DNA from: Tritrichomonas foetus
Taxonomy: Eukaryota; Parabasalia; Tritrichomonadida; Tritrichomonadidae
Length of the DNA stretch: 64,000 bases
Assembly: GCA_001839685.1 (NCBI GenBank)
Contig: MLAK01000002.1
Coordinates: 161,464-225,463 of the forward strand
Reading direction: 5' to 3'
The notes under the pieces are model-generated. The model had not been told where the DNA came from and ran no database searches. It saw only the letters and a program-made list of their open reading frames with translations. Shown here piece after piece: positions 10,598 through 21,035 of this stretch (position 1 is the first letter of the stretch; the number at the start of each line of letters is the position of its first letter). The translations under genes were made by a program, and so were the position numbers.

Positions 10598-11584
10598 TCA
10601 GAAGGAGAAATCGAATGAGAAGCCGAATTCTTTGCCAGGCTCTTCATAGGTATTAGAAAATAACCAATGATCATCGTAATTCCAAATGAGGCTGCTTTTT
10701 CCAATTGCTTTCTCAATAATGGACCAATTTTCCAAGCCATGTGAAAGATCGAAGATTGGATTCTTTGTTGAGTTGTCTGTTTGCTCAAAGATTAGGCCTT
10801 TTGATAGATTCTCTTGAAATGGCTCAAAGGATGAAGTATCGAAAGTGTTGGTCTTGGGGATGATTTTGATTGGTTCAATTTTAATTGTAGGATCACTCTT
10901 TCTGCCTGGCTGTGCTTTCAAAGTTGGCTCAGGGACATGAGTTGAACCTTCGCTATTTATAGTCAAATCAAAATTAGCTTTATTGTGCTTTATGATTTGA
11001 TTATAATGGTATCTACATTGAACATCACTACGATTACCAAGTTTCTGGGAAATGAGTGTCCAAGCCTTCATTCCATGAATATTCACAAGTTCAACCAGCC
11101 TCTTTTCTTCTTCAGTTGTCCATGAACATTTCTTAATATGAGGGTCAAGACCTCGAGACCATCTTTGTGAGCACTGGGCACGAGTTCTTGAATTTCCGAC
11201 AAAGCGCGCCACTGTATTCCAATCTTCCAGTCCATATTTGTAGATTCCTGCGTATAGTCGAAGGTCTTCAGCTTCTGACCATGGATTTAACTTCCTTTTC
11301 TTGTTTGCAACGAGAGGATCATTATCGGAATTATTATTATCGTGCGAAGGTAATGGATTGGGACTCACAGTCAGAATATTTTGGATCTTATCAATAGGTG
11401 AAGTTGATCCAATCAATTCTCTCACCTTCTGTGAAGCTACATCAAGCTCTATTTCTCCTTTAATAAAAGATTTGATTACGACAAGACATTCTTCTTGCTT
11501 TTGTAAATCATTGTGACGACAGCTGTCTGCGATAAATGACTTGGCAATAGTGAAAAGTGGTGTTGTATGCTTGCAAGCATTCAT
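10598..11584 (-). CDS. Myb-type (R2R3-like) transcription factor
   Basis: Sequence-specific DNA-binding protein; Myb proteins are a large regulator family in trichomonads and some bind core-promoter elements. Seen in 328 residues: an N-terminal helical region (1-80) without known motif; first Myb repeat at about 98-148 with tryptophans W102, W122 and W142; second repeat at about 151-199 with W155 and W175 but an aromatic Tyr replacing the third Trp (in CRYHYNQI). A Ser/Thr-rich C-terminal tail follows. It is more divergent from the Myb pair at 18.7-21.6 kb than those are from each other, and it lacks their C-terminal motif. Confidence 0.85.
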   Translation of the reverse strand: MNACKHTTPLFTIAKSFIADSCRHNDLQKQEECLVVIKSFIKGEIELDVASQKVRELIGSTSPIDKIQNILTVSPNPLPSHDNNNSDNDPLVANKKRKLNPWSEAEDLRLYAGIYKYGLEDWNTVARFVGNSRTRAQCSQRWSRGLDPHIKKCSWTTEEEKRLVELVNIHGMKAWTLISQKLGNRSDVQCRYHYNQIIKHNKANFDLTINSEGSTHVPEPTLKAQPGRKSDPTIKIEPIKIIPKTNTFDTSSFEPFQENLSKGLIFEQTDNSTKNPIFDLSHGLENWSIIEKAIGKSSLIWNYDDHWLFSNTYEEPGKEFGFSFDFSF

Positions 11585-12367
11585 TATATATTGTGATATA
11601 GGAATGCGAATTCAATTAATGTTTTCAAATAAATTCACTTTTATTGATTTAACTTTGAAATAAGATTGAATGGCTTGAAAATATAGTATCTCAACATTTT
11701 TGAGAAGGCTTTATCAATTTTACCGACTTTTTCACGATGAATTATTCTATTGATTGAATTTCCCTTTTAATTCCAGAAATTATTCAAATGCACCTTTTTT
11801 TCTGAACGATAATTTTCTGTTCTATACAATTATCTATTTTCAATACGTTAATCAAAGCCGATCACGAAAAATCAGATGTACTATTATTCTAGACAAATAT
11901 GAAGTTATTTGGATAAAACAACCTATCTCGGATTTCATTGCGGAGAAAATAAAATGGTATTGAAAAAATAAAATGGAAAGATAGAATAAGATAAGAAATG
12001 AATCGAAACGATATTTTTATCTCTGTTAACAAAATTTTGAATAAAATTCAATTATTATCAAATTTTTATACAATTTGTTGTTCTATGAAAAATTCGCTTT
12101 TTCTGAAGCATATGTGATATTAGATTCCATGTCATACAGTATTTTATCTTCTTTAATATAGTTTTATCTTTTTCTAAAATTTAATTTGCTTTTAATTCGA
12201 ATTTAGAATGATAATCTATATATAACAAATTCAATATAGTGCTTAGAATTATTCCACATTTTATTCAATATTTTGAATATTTTTCAATTATTTATTCAGA
12301 AAAAAGAAAAGATGTTTTTGCGGTATTCGACTTTTTCACAGCATAAAATATACCATTCAATTTGAAT
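11585..12367. other. Intergenic spacer, no supported gene
   Basis: AT-rich spacer upstream of the Myb gene. An open frame at 11754-11963 (plus) opens with TTG and has no motif I recognise. Confidence 0.5.
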
Positions 12368-12679
12368 TTAAATAACAAATTTTGTATTAACCGGTTCAAG
12401 AACATATCTATAAGCATCTCTCATATTTTGTATTTGTCTATTATCACACCTGAAAATATGCTTTGTCGTCTGTACATGATTGTATCTCCCAAATAATTCT
12501 CTCAATTTTTCTATGAATGTTTCTGAATTCTGGATAAAATCCTATCAAAAGAATTTAGTTTTTCTTATCGCCTAAAAAGATAGTTTTTTTTTAATGAAAG
12601 CTTTCAATTTCCCTCTACATACGCTATGAATCATGTGCCACTCGTTTGGAGCCCCAACTTCTATTGATCGAATCACCAT
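12368..12679 (-). other. Possible small gene with one 81-nt intron (or relic)
   Basis: On the minus strand an ATG at 12677-12679 opens a frame that stays in register to a TAA at 12368-12370 but contains three in-frame stops. All three fall inside 12542-12622, which begins with GTATGT (the GTAYGT 5' splice consensus of trichomonads) and ends GATAG after an ACTAAA branch-like sequence. Removing those 81 bases would leave a 76-residue open frame including FIEKLRELFGRY and MRDAYRYVLEP. The 3' end does not match the strict ACTAACACACAG consensus. The first helix recalls SRP9/SRP14 only weakly. A decayed gene is equally possible. Confidence 0.3.
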
Positions 12680-12880
12680 CGTTATTTTAAATTTTGTTCA
12701 TGTAATTTAGGTGGCCTAAAGGATTCATCACTATCTATTAGTAGATTTTCATGAAGTCAAATTGGAAAAATTACTATCAGGAAAACAGTTATTAATTTGT
12801 ATTTAGAATCTTGTAATGTTAGTTGACCAATTATCATCAGAAAAACTTTCATGAAAAAGTGAATAGTCAGAGCGGTTTTG

Positions 12881-12893
12881 TCACTCATTTTTC
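12881..12893 (+). promoter_or_regulatory. Inr-like element of the cullin gene
   Basis: TCACTCATTTTTC contains two overlapping Inr-like starts (TCAC and TCATTTTT) 21-33 bases upstream of the chosen cullin ATG at 12914. This supports that ATG over the upstream TTG-initiated extension of the same frame. Confidence 0.4.
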
Positions 12894-12913
12894 TGAACAC
12901 TTTGTCAAACATC

Positions 12914-14905
12914 ATGCTCGAAGTAGATTCTTTTTTAACAAAAGTCTTAATGCACACTCGTCCTGGTATTTCTTTTTCAAAAGCTTATTCAATTGCATTT
13001 TATGCTGCCACTTCTTCTCCCTGTGATTTTTTGTCTTATTTATCAAATAAAATCACAATTTTTTTTCACACATCAATTAAAAGTACAATTGAAAATGATC
13101 AAATCACCGAAGTTCAAAAGCTTGTTCTAATTTATGACGAATATCTTTATTTAAAAAAGACTTTTTTGCATCTTTTTGCTTTTCTTGAAAAATATTCACC
13201 TTATAAATCAAATGTAACATCAAATGAAACATCTAATTACACTCTTTCTTTATTGGCTTTCATTGATGAAATCTTTCAACGAATTTTTAAAAATTTGATT
13301 TGTTTTGAACATTACTGTAGTGCGTTTTTAAACCATTTAGAAAAGTTCCATTTTTCCAATATTTCAGAGAATCTTGAATTTGATCAATTATTTAAAATAT
13401 CTCGAATTTATTTTCTAGTTTTTGAAGATCGAAATGAAGAATTTATTCATCTTTTGAATCATTCATGTGAAAATTCTGCAAAGTTTTTTGCTGAGTATAT
13501 GAAAGATTCTACTCCTTTCGAAATTGTCGAATGTTTCACCAAATATTTGAATGATGAAAAAATGCTTTTAAACACATTATTTAATAATTTAGATTTTTTC
13601 GTTAATTCTTCATTAAAACTAGTTTATTATATTTTTAATGATTTATCAAGCCCGCACTACAGTGAAATTTCTAAACAAATTAAAGAATCTAGTAAAATCA
13701 GAGATTTGTCATTTATTGTTGATTATTTTAAATTAATTACCATTAATTCTGTATATGAACCACCATCTGAGGAAATTCTAACAGCTTTTTCCAATTGTAT
13801 ACATGAACAAATTCTTCAAGAATCTCTAGAAATTCCTGACCTCGGAAATGTTGTTTCATTTTACAATGAATTATTTGAAACCTTGAATTCTCCTTTTCTC
13901 ATGTCCAAATATAACCGTCAAATAACAGAATTTATTAATAAAGATAATCGGAAAATGATAAAAGATTTAATTTTATATATAAATAAAGTTGCTTTAACTT
14001 CGAATCCTAATTTATCAAATATTCTAACAGTTCTTCGACGAATTGAAAATAAAAATGAATTTGAAATGATTCATTCGCGGCATGTAACAAAGAGATTATT
14101 ACCACTTTCAGAAAAGCAAATTGAGAGAGAAAAATCAATTGTTTCTCAAATAAAAACTTCTTCAAATTCTTATGAATTTGTTCAACTCACAAAATTGCTT
14201 GATGAAGCACGAAAATCAATAGAAAGACACATTGGGCCTGTTTTAGTTGCACATTCTTCTTGTTGGCCTTTCCAACAACCTTTTCCACGTTGTAAATATT
14301 TTGATGAAGCATGCAAAGAAATTTCAACAAAATACAAAAAGCTTTATCCAAATCGATTAATTACTTTTCCTTTTGATTCATGGGCTGTGTCTGTGAAAGA
14401 TACATATAAAAATTTTACGATGGCTGGAAATGCAGTCCAAGGCGAAGTTTTGCTTTACTTAAATGAACATCCATCAATAAGTTTGGATTCACTTGCACCT
14501 TTTATTACAATTGAACAGTTAACACCTATTATTAAAAGCTTGGCATCAAATAAATATCCTGTTCTCATTGAATCGAATATTAATGAAAAAAGCATTTATA
14601 AAGTTAATCCTAAGTTTAAACCTAAGCATGCCTTTATCAAGTTGCCAGTACCTGGAATTGCAGCCAAAACAGTTTCGAAAGATACTGCTTTAGCCAAAAA
14701 TGAAGCCATTGATGCAGCGATTATTAAATTGATGAAAGGAAATAGAAGTTCTCCTTATACTGAAGTTGAAAATAGAATTACCATCCAACTAAGTGATAGG
14801 TATAGAATTGTACCGTCTGAAATTCGGAATCGTATCAATAGTTTAATTAGTCGAAATTTCTTGGAAATGTCTGAAACCGAAAATGAAATTATCTATGTTC
14901 CATAA
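12914..14905 (+). CDS. Cullin-family ubiquitin ligase scaffold
   Basis: Cullins are elongated scaffolds that carry a RING protein at the C-terminus and substrate adaptors at the N-terminus. Seen in 663 residues: helical cullin-repeat sequence through the first half; a cullin-homology region with TMAGNAVQGEVLLYLNEHPS; and a C-terminal winged helix typical of the neddylation domain, with IIKLMKGNR (family I-V-R-I-M-K-x-R, the Lys being the NEDD8 acceptor) followed by SEIRNRINSLISRNFLE and a final YVP. Shorter than human CUL1 (776), with a divergent, Asn/Ser/Phe-rich N-terminal half. The frame extends upstream to a TTG, but the first ATG is at 12914. Which cullin class is unclear. Confidence 0.85.
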   Translation: MLEVDSFLTKVLMHTRPGISFSKAYSIAFYAATSSPCDFLSYLSNKITIFFHTSIKSTIENDQITEVQKLVLIYDEYLYLKKTFLHLFAFLEKYSPYKSNVTSNETSNYTLSLLAFIDEIFQRIFKNLICFEHYCSAFLNHLEKFHFSNISENLEFDQLFKISRIYFLVFEDRNEEFIHLLNHSCENSAKFFAEYMKDSTPFEIVECFTKYLNDEKMLLNTLFNNLDFFVNSSLKLVYYIFNDLSSPHYSEISKQIKESSKIRDLSFIVDYFKLITINSVYEPPSEEILTAFSNCIHEQILQESLEIPDLGNVVSFYNELFETLNSPFLMSKYNRQITEFINKDNRKMIKDLILYINKVALTSNPNLSNILTVLRRIENKNEFEMIHSRHVTKRLLPLSEKQIEREKSIVSQIKTSSNSYEFVQLTKLLDEARKSIERHIGPVLVAHSSCWPFQQPFPRCKYFDEACKEISTKYKKLYPNRLITFPFDSWAVSVKDTYKNFTMAGNAVQGEVLLYLNEHPSISLDSLAPFITIEQLTPIIKSLASNKYPVLIESNINEKSIYKVNPKFKPKHAFIKLPVPGIAAKTVSKDTALAKNEAIDAAIIKLMKGNRSSPYTEVENRITIQLSDRYRIVPSEIRNRINSLISRNFLEMSETENEIIYVP

Positions 14906-15213
14906 TGCCATCAAATTACTAAAAATAAATTGGTGGAAGTAGAATTGTTTGATTAATAAAATTTATATAGTATTATTTTGAACACTCAACTCTTCTTGAT
15001 CTTTCCATGTTGTTAAACATAACATAACAAAGCCAAAAAAAAAATATTTATGGACCCGTCTCTAATATATTTTTATTTAAAAATATTATTCCACTCTCTC
15101 ATTCACTTTTTGTAAAAAAAAAAAAAAAAAAAAAAAATATCAAAGCAATGACATATTGAAATAACACAACCATAATAATGATTTTCTTTTTAATATTTAT
15201 AATAAACACATGT
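14906..15213. other. Convergent 3' spacer with long A-tract
   Basis: Spacer between the cullin gene (plus) and the coiled-coil gene (minus). It contains an uninterrupted run of about 24 A at about 15114-15138. No gene. Confidence 0.7.
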
Positions 15214-18123
15214 TCATTTTTTCATTTCATTTCGCAAGAATCGATTCTGTAATTGTTGGAGTCGAACTTCATATTCGCCAATCGACTGACCAACTTTTTG
15301 TAAATAAGAAATAAAAGATTCATCACTTAATTCGCCAAACCGAGGAACATATTTAATCAATGTTGAAGCGGCTCGATGAAGAAATGCAATGTGCTGTTCA
15401 TGAAGTTCTTCAGATCTTGCTTTATTAAAAGCTCTTAATTGTGATTCAACTGACGACACTTGTGCCTTCCAATAACTATCTTTAGCTGCTTCAATTTGTT
15501 GACAACGTGAAGATAAAGCAGAAACTTCAGATTTCAAAGATCGTTTTTCACTTTGTAAAGATAAAATGACAGCTCTAGTTTCATCAACTTTATCACGAAT
15601 TTCGACTTCTTTTTCACGTTTAATGATTGAAATCTGATTTGATAATTCTTCATTTTGGGATTTTAATGAATCAATAATTTGTCTTTGTTTTTCAGCAGTT
15701 TCAGCTGATTCATTCACTAAAGAAGTATTCTTGGCTTTCAAAACTTGAATCCTTTGTGAGCAAAGTCTTAACTTATCTTTTAGTTTTGATTCAATTTCAC
15801 GAGCTTCTTTTCTTACATTATCAATTGTTGCGCTTGCACTTAAAACTTCTTCTTGGACAGTTATCTTAAGCTTTTTAGAAAATTCACGTTGGTTTTCGTC
15901 CAATTTCTTTTGAATAGAAATATTTTCGTGAGTCAAATTTTCTATTTTGGAATTAGCTGCGGCGAGTTGGGTTACGAGAATTTGATTTTGACTACGAAGT
16001 GATTGACTATCAAGTTCAGCAGCCATTTTTGTCTGTTCAAATTCGGATGAAACATTTACTTTTTCAATCTTCAAGTTTGAAATCTCTGCATCTTTGACTT
16101 TAATTGAATTTTTCATTTCTGCAAGTTGTGCACGTTGAACTTCAAGAGCTTTTCGAAGTTCTGATGTATCACTTTTCATACTTTGAATTTCTTTTGTTTT
16201 TGTTTTCTTAAGCTTTTTGATGATTTCAACAGCAGCGACTGGAACGTCGATTAAATCACCTTCAAACCGAATAGAATGTCTAAGCTTTCCATCAACAATT
16301 TCTTGTAAAACAAGTGATTGTTGAATGAATTCTAATACTCTCTTAGCTATTCGATTAAAATCTTTATTAATATCTACATTCAGATCTCTATTGGCATCTT
16401 TTCCTATTTTCAGAATATTTGTGATATCATTCATAAAACTTGTACACATTTTCAATTTCTCGTGAATAATTTTTACCATATTGTCACCTTCTTTGAACCC
16501 AAAAGAATTTTTAAACTCAGCAAGGACTTTTGTACTGTTTTTATGCTTTTCACATTCTTTTCTGAGAATTTCATTTATTGCAATTTGGAAAGAAAGATGG
16601 TTTTCTGAATTGCCTTCTTCATATTTCATATCATCAGGTTGTAAAAGTTCGTTTTCTTTAATATATTTTCTAATATGAGAAATTTCAACTAAAGCAGTAT
16701 CTTTCAAAACAGAGCCTTTGATATTTTTTGTTGGATCAATACAAATATTATTAATTTCACCTGTTTCAGCGAAATGTTGAAGGAAATGAATTTGTCCTTT
16801 GATAATTTGCTTTAATTTTCGATTCTTTTGTTTCATCAGTGGATCACCTTCAGCCAAAATCACTTGTAAAGTTTCCGTGATGTTTTGAATATTTGAATTG
16901 AAATATTCATTTAACATTTTTTGAACTTCATTCACTATTTTTTCTGATTGGAGACGCGCGTTTTCTGATAAACCAATTTGCTCAATATTTTTTTGATTCG
17001 ATTGTCGTAACGAGGATAATTCTGAATTTAGTTTTTGCTTTTCATTTTCAATATTAGTGCAATATGCATGAAAACCATCAATTATTACATTTTGTTCATT
17101 TAATAATTCGAATGAACGATGATTAATTTCACGTGCTTCACAAATATCACTTGCTTGTGATTCACAAATACCAGAAAGTGAAGTAACTGTTTTCTGTAGT
17201 TCAGAAATCCTTTTGTGGGCTTTATTTAATTCATTTTGAACATCTTCATTTAAATTGTGTTTCATCACTTTAGTTGAAACTTTATATTCTAAATCTTGAT
17301 TATCAGCTTTCAACTTATGTATAGTCATTTTGTCTGCATTGTGCTGATCTTGGAGCTTGTGAATGATTTCGCCTTGAGCCAGGATTTTGTTTTTCAGATG
17401 GCTGATTTTTTGGGCTAATCTATCAATCACCTCGTCTTTTGATTGAATGGCGTGTTGATACTCTGCATGAATTGATGCATCATTTTTATCTTTTTCAAGT
17501 AAAGAAATTTGTTCTTTCAATGATTCGATTTGTGCATTTTGAGCAGAAATGGTTAAATTCGCCTCAAATTTTTCTTGAGCTGTTTCAATATTATTCTTAT
17601 ATGTTTCTGTATGAAGTGATGCTATTTTTTGATTAAGCTTTGCAAACTCGCCTTTGTTTTGTTCATATTGACTGGAAAATTTTGTCATTCGTGGATTTGA
17701 AATAGAATTAGAATCAATGGTTGAATGAGCGATAGTACTGGATTTCTCAAAATCAAAGTTAATCGAGCTTGATTTCGAATTTTTGGATGTCGTCAAATCT
17801 TTCATTGATAAATAAGAGCTTTGATCTTTGGATTCATTCACAATGCCATAGATAAACGAGCAGATAATTTTTTGAAGATTTTTTCGTGAATCAAGATCAT
17901 AATGAATCGTTCCTGGTGCGGAAAATAACTCGTCTAAATTTTGACCGATTAATGAAAGATTTTCTGACCGAGTTTGAAAATCTGAAAAACGCATTGGAGA
18001 AGGATGAATAGAATTTGCTAATGCAATTGCGGAAGTTATCAAAGTATGATCTGGAAAAGTTGGCTCACCTACTTCAATGTCGGACCCAAAACTTAATGAA
18101 TCTTCAAGACTTGCTTCTGTCAT
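15214..18123 (-). CDS. Long coiled-coil protein, unidentified
   Basis: Not recognised. Seen: 969 residues; an N-terminal ~115 residues with predicted globular character (Ser/Pro-containing, MRFSDFQTRSENLSLIGQNL), followed by extended Glu/Lys/Gln-rich heptad-like coiled coil to about residue 400, a less regular middle section, and a second coiled coil from about 640 to the C-terminus. No motor, kinase or membrane segment. Architecture suggests a structural or tethering protein of cytoskeleton, Golgi or basal body. A long single frame and sensible coding composition make the gene certain; function is open. Confidence 0.8.
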   Translation of the reverse strand: MTEASLEDSLSFGSDIEVGEPTFPDHTLITSAIALANSIHPSPMRFSDFQTRSENLSLIGQNLDELFSAPGTIHYDLDSRKNLQKIICSFIYGIVNESKDQSSYLSMKDLTTSKNSKSSSINFDFEKSSTIAHSTIDSNSISNPRMTKFSSQYEQNKGEFAKLNQKIASLHTETYKNNIETAQEKFEANLTISAQNAQIESLKEQISLLEKDKNDASIHAEYQHAIQSKDEVIDRLAQKISHLKNKILAQGEIIHKLQDQHNADKMTIHKLKADNQDLEYKVSTKVMKHNLNEDVQNELNKAHKRISELQKTVTSLSGICESQASDICEAREINHRSFELLNEQNVIIDGFHAYCTNIENEKQKLNSELSSLRQSNQKNIEQIGLSENARLQSEKIVNEVQKMLNEYFNSNIQNITETLQVILAEGDPLMKQKNRKLKQIIKGQIHFLQHFAETGEINNICIDPTKNIKGSVLKDTALVEISHIRKYIKENELLQPDDMKYEEGNSENHLSFQIAINEILRKECEKHKNSTKVLAEFKNSFGFKEGDNMVKIIHEKLKMCTSFMNDITNILKIGKDANRDLNVDINKDFNRIAKRVLEFIQQSLVLQEIVDGKLRHSIRFEGDLIDVPVAAVEIIKKLKKTKTKEIQSMKSDTSELRKALEVQRAQLAEMKNSIKVKDAEISNLKIEKVNVSSEFEQTKMAAELDSQSLRSQNQILVTQLAAANSKIENLTHENISIQKKLDENQREFSKKLKITVQEEVLSASATIDNVRKEAREIESKLKDKLRLCSQRIQVLKAKNTSLVNESAETAEKQRQIIDSLKSQNEELSNQISIIKREKEVEIRDKVDETRAVILSLQSEKRSLKSEVSALSSRCQQIEAAKDSYWKAQVSSVESQLRAFNKARSEELHEQHIAFLHRAASTLIKYVPRFGELSDESFISYLQKVGQSIGEYEVRLQQLQNRFLRNEMKK

Positions 18124-18710
18124 TGTATTGAACTCGAGTAAGCTAATATGAGATTTGATATCACTTTATTCAACTTTTTCAATCATTAAGTGGTTTATCC
18201 ATTCAAATCATGACTAAATATTCACAGAAAAAAATGTCAAAAGGTGAGCATATCTGTACGTTAAGAGTATTTTAATAATTGTGATAATTGTTGGATTGTT
18301 TGATGATTATCTTCGATTTAGATCTAATTTCAAATGATTTCATGGGATAATTTTATTTTTTTCGATGGAGATACATTAGGAATTCGAACAATATACATTA
18401 AAAACGCCACCAAATTACCTTTTCCGAAAAATCTCATTATAGTTTTATTTGAAGCACTAATTGGTCGTTAGTGTTTTCTCGATAACAAAATGGCCAAATT
18501 TAAGGTGAAATAGGATTGTAAAACTTTTTTTGGAAATACATGAATCACCAGGCAAGAAATGATCGAAAGTTTTTGGAACGAAAAGGAAGAATTCATACCA
18601 ATAGTTTAAAAAGAAAAATCGAGTAAGTTACTCTGAGAAAACATTTTGAAAATCAAAAAACTTTTCTCAGAAATAAAAAAATTGGAAATAGAATATTGAA
18701 TGGTACTTTA
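18124..18710. other. Spacer between coiled-coil and Myb genes
   Basis: No intact gene. A possible decayed plus-strand frame at 18334-18609 is listed separately. Confidence 0.5.
18334..18609 (+). pseudogene. Possible decayed reading frame, unidentified
   Basis: An ATG at 18334 opens 46 residues of protein-like sequence (including FFDGDTLGIRTIYIKN). After a TAG the same frame continues in coding-like composition to 18609 with two further stops (ending SFWNEKEEFIPIV). Frame retention across stops suggests decay by nonsense mutation, but chance is not excluded in AT-rich DNA. Family unknown. Confidence 0.25.
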
Positions 18711-19385
18711 TTAAAATAATACATATTCATACAATGATGTTTCCTCCGCATTTAAAGGAAACAAATTCCAAACATGATTCACCTCAAATAAAGAAAATAA
18801 GGAATCATTATCGGTTTTCGATCTGGATCTATTAAAGCATTGCTCAGAGCCACACTGACATGTTGGGTGATATTCGAGCTGACATTCGTTCATCAAACTG
18901 ATTCGATCGTCATTGTGAAATTCTGAACTAGCTTCAGATGGTTCTGTGTCTGATGATTCTTCTGAAGAAGATGCCGCTGTGCAGGAGATGTTATCTGATA
19001 TCATTGAAGACATATTCGATGATTGCCGCGAGTTGCAATTTAAAAAAAGCCTCCTCTTTGAAAGAGTTTTGTGCCATCTGTTTTTCACGTCATTCCCACT
19101 TCTTCCTGGTAATAATTTTGAAATTTCAACCCAGTGGGCTCCAATTTCATCATATTTGGAATTGATGAGATTATCTTCTTCAGCTGTCCAAGGTCCTTTA
19201 GTGAAATTCTCGAGGAGGTAATTATTGTATCGATCACGACATTGTCTACCACAACGGCGTGGCATGTATTTGGCAACTTCTTCCCAACTTTTGGTGCCAA
19301 ACTTTTTCACGAGCTTGATGAGTTTGTCGTCTTCTTCACGAGTAAATTTCTTCCTGTGTTGAACTCGTTTAACTGATGTAATCAT
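18711..19385 (-). CDS. R2R3-type Myb transcription factor (sister of 21036-21605)
   Basis: DNA-binding regulator. Seen: two canonical Myb repeats, the first starting KFTREEDDKLIKLVKKFGT with GRQCRDRYNNYL, the second with KGPWTAEEDNLI and GRSGNDVKNRWHKTLS. A Ser/Glu-rich linker and a C-terminal motif WNLFPLNAEETSLY follow. I start at the ATG at 19383-19385 (224 residues). The open frame extends 64 codons further upstream, but that extension is Lys/Ile/Phe-rich, lacks motifs and lies in promoter-like sequence. The divergent neighbour encodes a sister Myb sharing both repeats and the C-terminal motif. Confidence 0.85.
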   Translation of the reverse strand: MITSVKRVQHRKKFTREEDDKLIKLVKKFGTKSWEEVAKYMPRRCGRQCRDRYNNYLLENFTKGPWTAEEDNLINSKYDEIGAHWVEISKLLPGRSGNDVKNRWHKTLSKRRLFLNCNSRQSSNMSSMISDNISCTAASSSEESSDTEPSEASSEFHNDDRISLMNECQLEYHPTCQCGSEQCFNRSRSKTDNDSLFSLFEVNHVWNLFPLNAEETSLYEYVLF

Positions 19386-21035
19386 ATAAATTTGGTGGTA
19401 TAAAAAAAAGGTGGAGAAATCAAATAAAATGATGTGAAATTTATATTCAATTATTTCTAATCTTTTTTGTTTGATATTGTATTTTTGAGAATGTTGTGAA
19501 AGGAAATAATGAGTATTTGAATGAAATGTTTTCATTTTGCAGATAATTAACATATTTCTTTGAATTTTCTGTTTCAAAATAACCTATTTTTATCCAAATA
19601 TTTGTGGAGAATTGAATGATTTGACAGAGATTTCAGAAAAAATATTGTTTTATCATCAATGACGTGTTAAAATTGAGAAATTGTATAGATCATTCAAACA
19701 AAGTTCTTAAATATGAAATTGAATTAAATAATTCTTTGAAAGGTAAAAAAAATTGAATTAAAGTCGACTATAAACGGATTTCAAATTTTGATTGGATCGG
19801 AGAAAAAATATTTTGAAATTCAATGTTACATTTTTGAATAGTTTCACATGGTTTTCTCAATTGTTTATACAAATAATCTGAAACAACTCAAATATTTGAG
19901 ATTTTTTGCATGCAATTGAAAAATATGTTTCAAAATTAATTTGAGAAAGTTTGTAGATAATACCACCACCTTTTTGAATTATCAAATAAAGGATTTTCTT
20001 CAGAAATCATAAAAATAGGGTATATCAAAGTATGATATATTTTTTTCTAGCATACAACTTTTTACAACATTTCGAAAAAAATAACACGAATTTTATTTTT
20101 GTTTTTTCCCTTCTCATTTATTATGATAATGCTTATATAAAAATAGATTTTTTGCGATTTTTTTCGTAATTGCTTCAATTTAAAAGTGATTTCAAAGAAT
20201 CTCACAATAATTCAATTCATTATCAAAAACTTCTCGCTTAATCAAGAATTGAAATATTTATCAACATATTTGAAATATGATATTTCAAATCTTTCTGATA
20301 AATAAATATCATTCACAATTTCTGAGACTTTTTCCCATCAAATTATCTACGAATTCCTTGTTCTGAACAGTGAAGTTATCGATCCCTTTACATAAAAAAT
20401 ATACATATATATGCTTCCAGATAGCTTTTTCAATAAGGAACATAATTTATATTTCTCTTATTTTACAAAACATCATGATTTTTTGGTTATGCTTTTTAAT
20501 TTTATAAAATGCTTCAATTCAATTCAATGAATTTCAATTCAATAAATTTATAGTTCTCAATTCATTTATCAGATAATATTAAATCTCAATCACCCCTTCT
20601 CCCTAATTAGAACTACCAAACTATATACATCAAAAATTATCTCGAATATGAGATTGTTTGAAGTTTCGTAAATTCATCAATTTTTATTATATCATGGATA
20701 ATTCACACATCCGCTATAACTATTTTTCGAAATTGAGAATTTTATCGTGGTCGAAAGATTTTATTTCTTTCAAAGTTTGAAGACAATTTTTTTCATTCAA
20801 ACTTAAATAAATTGATTCAAAATGTTTCATCGAAATTCGCTCAAAAAGTTAATTAAACTAGTTTCTTCCGATTGAAAGTTTATTTGGTCACTTATATCAA
20901 AACTCTGATTAGTTATTTATTTCGAAACAAAAACTTCTTTTTCAATTCTTATGAGATATCAAAATTAATTGTAACCACTTCTTTTAAAAAAACATAGTTA
21001 ATTATTGAAAACTCTCCGACCTCCGTCGACCGAAC
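19386..21035. other. Shared intergenic region of the divergent Myb pair
   Basis: About 1.65 kb of AT-rich DNA between two divergently transcribed sister Myb genes. No gene supported on either strand. It must contain both promoters. Confidence 0.6.

Noticed and set aside
19630..19900. Protein-like run in the Myb intergenic region
   Set aside because: 34 codons then frequent stops, Lys/Asn/Ile-rich. Indistinguishable from chance.
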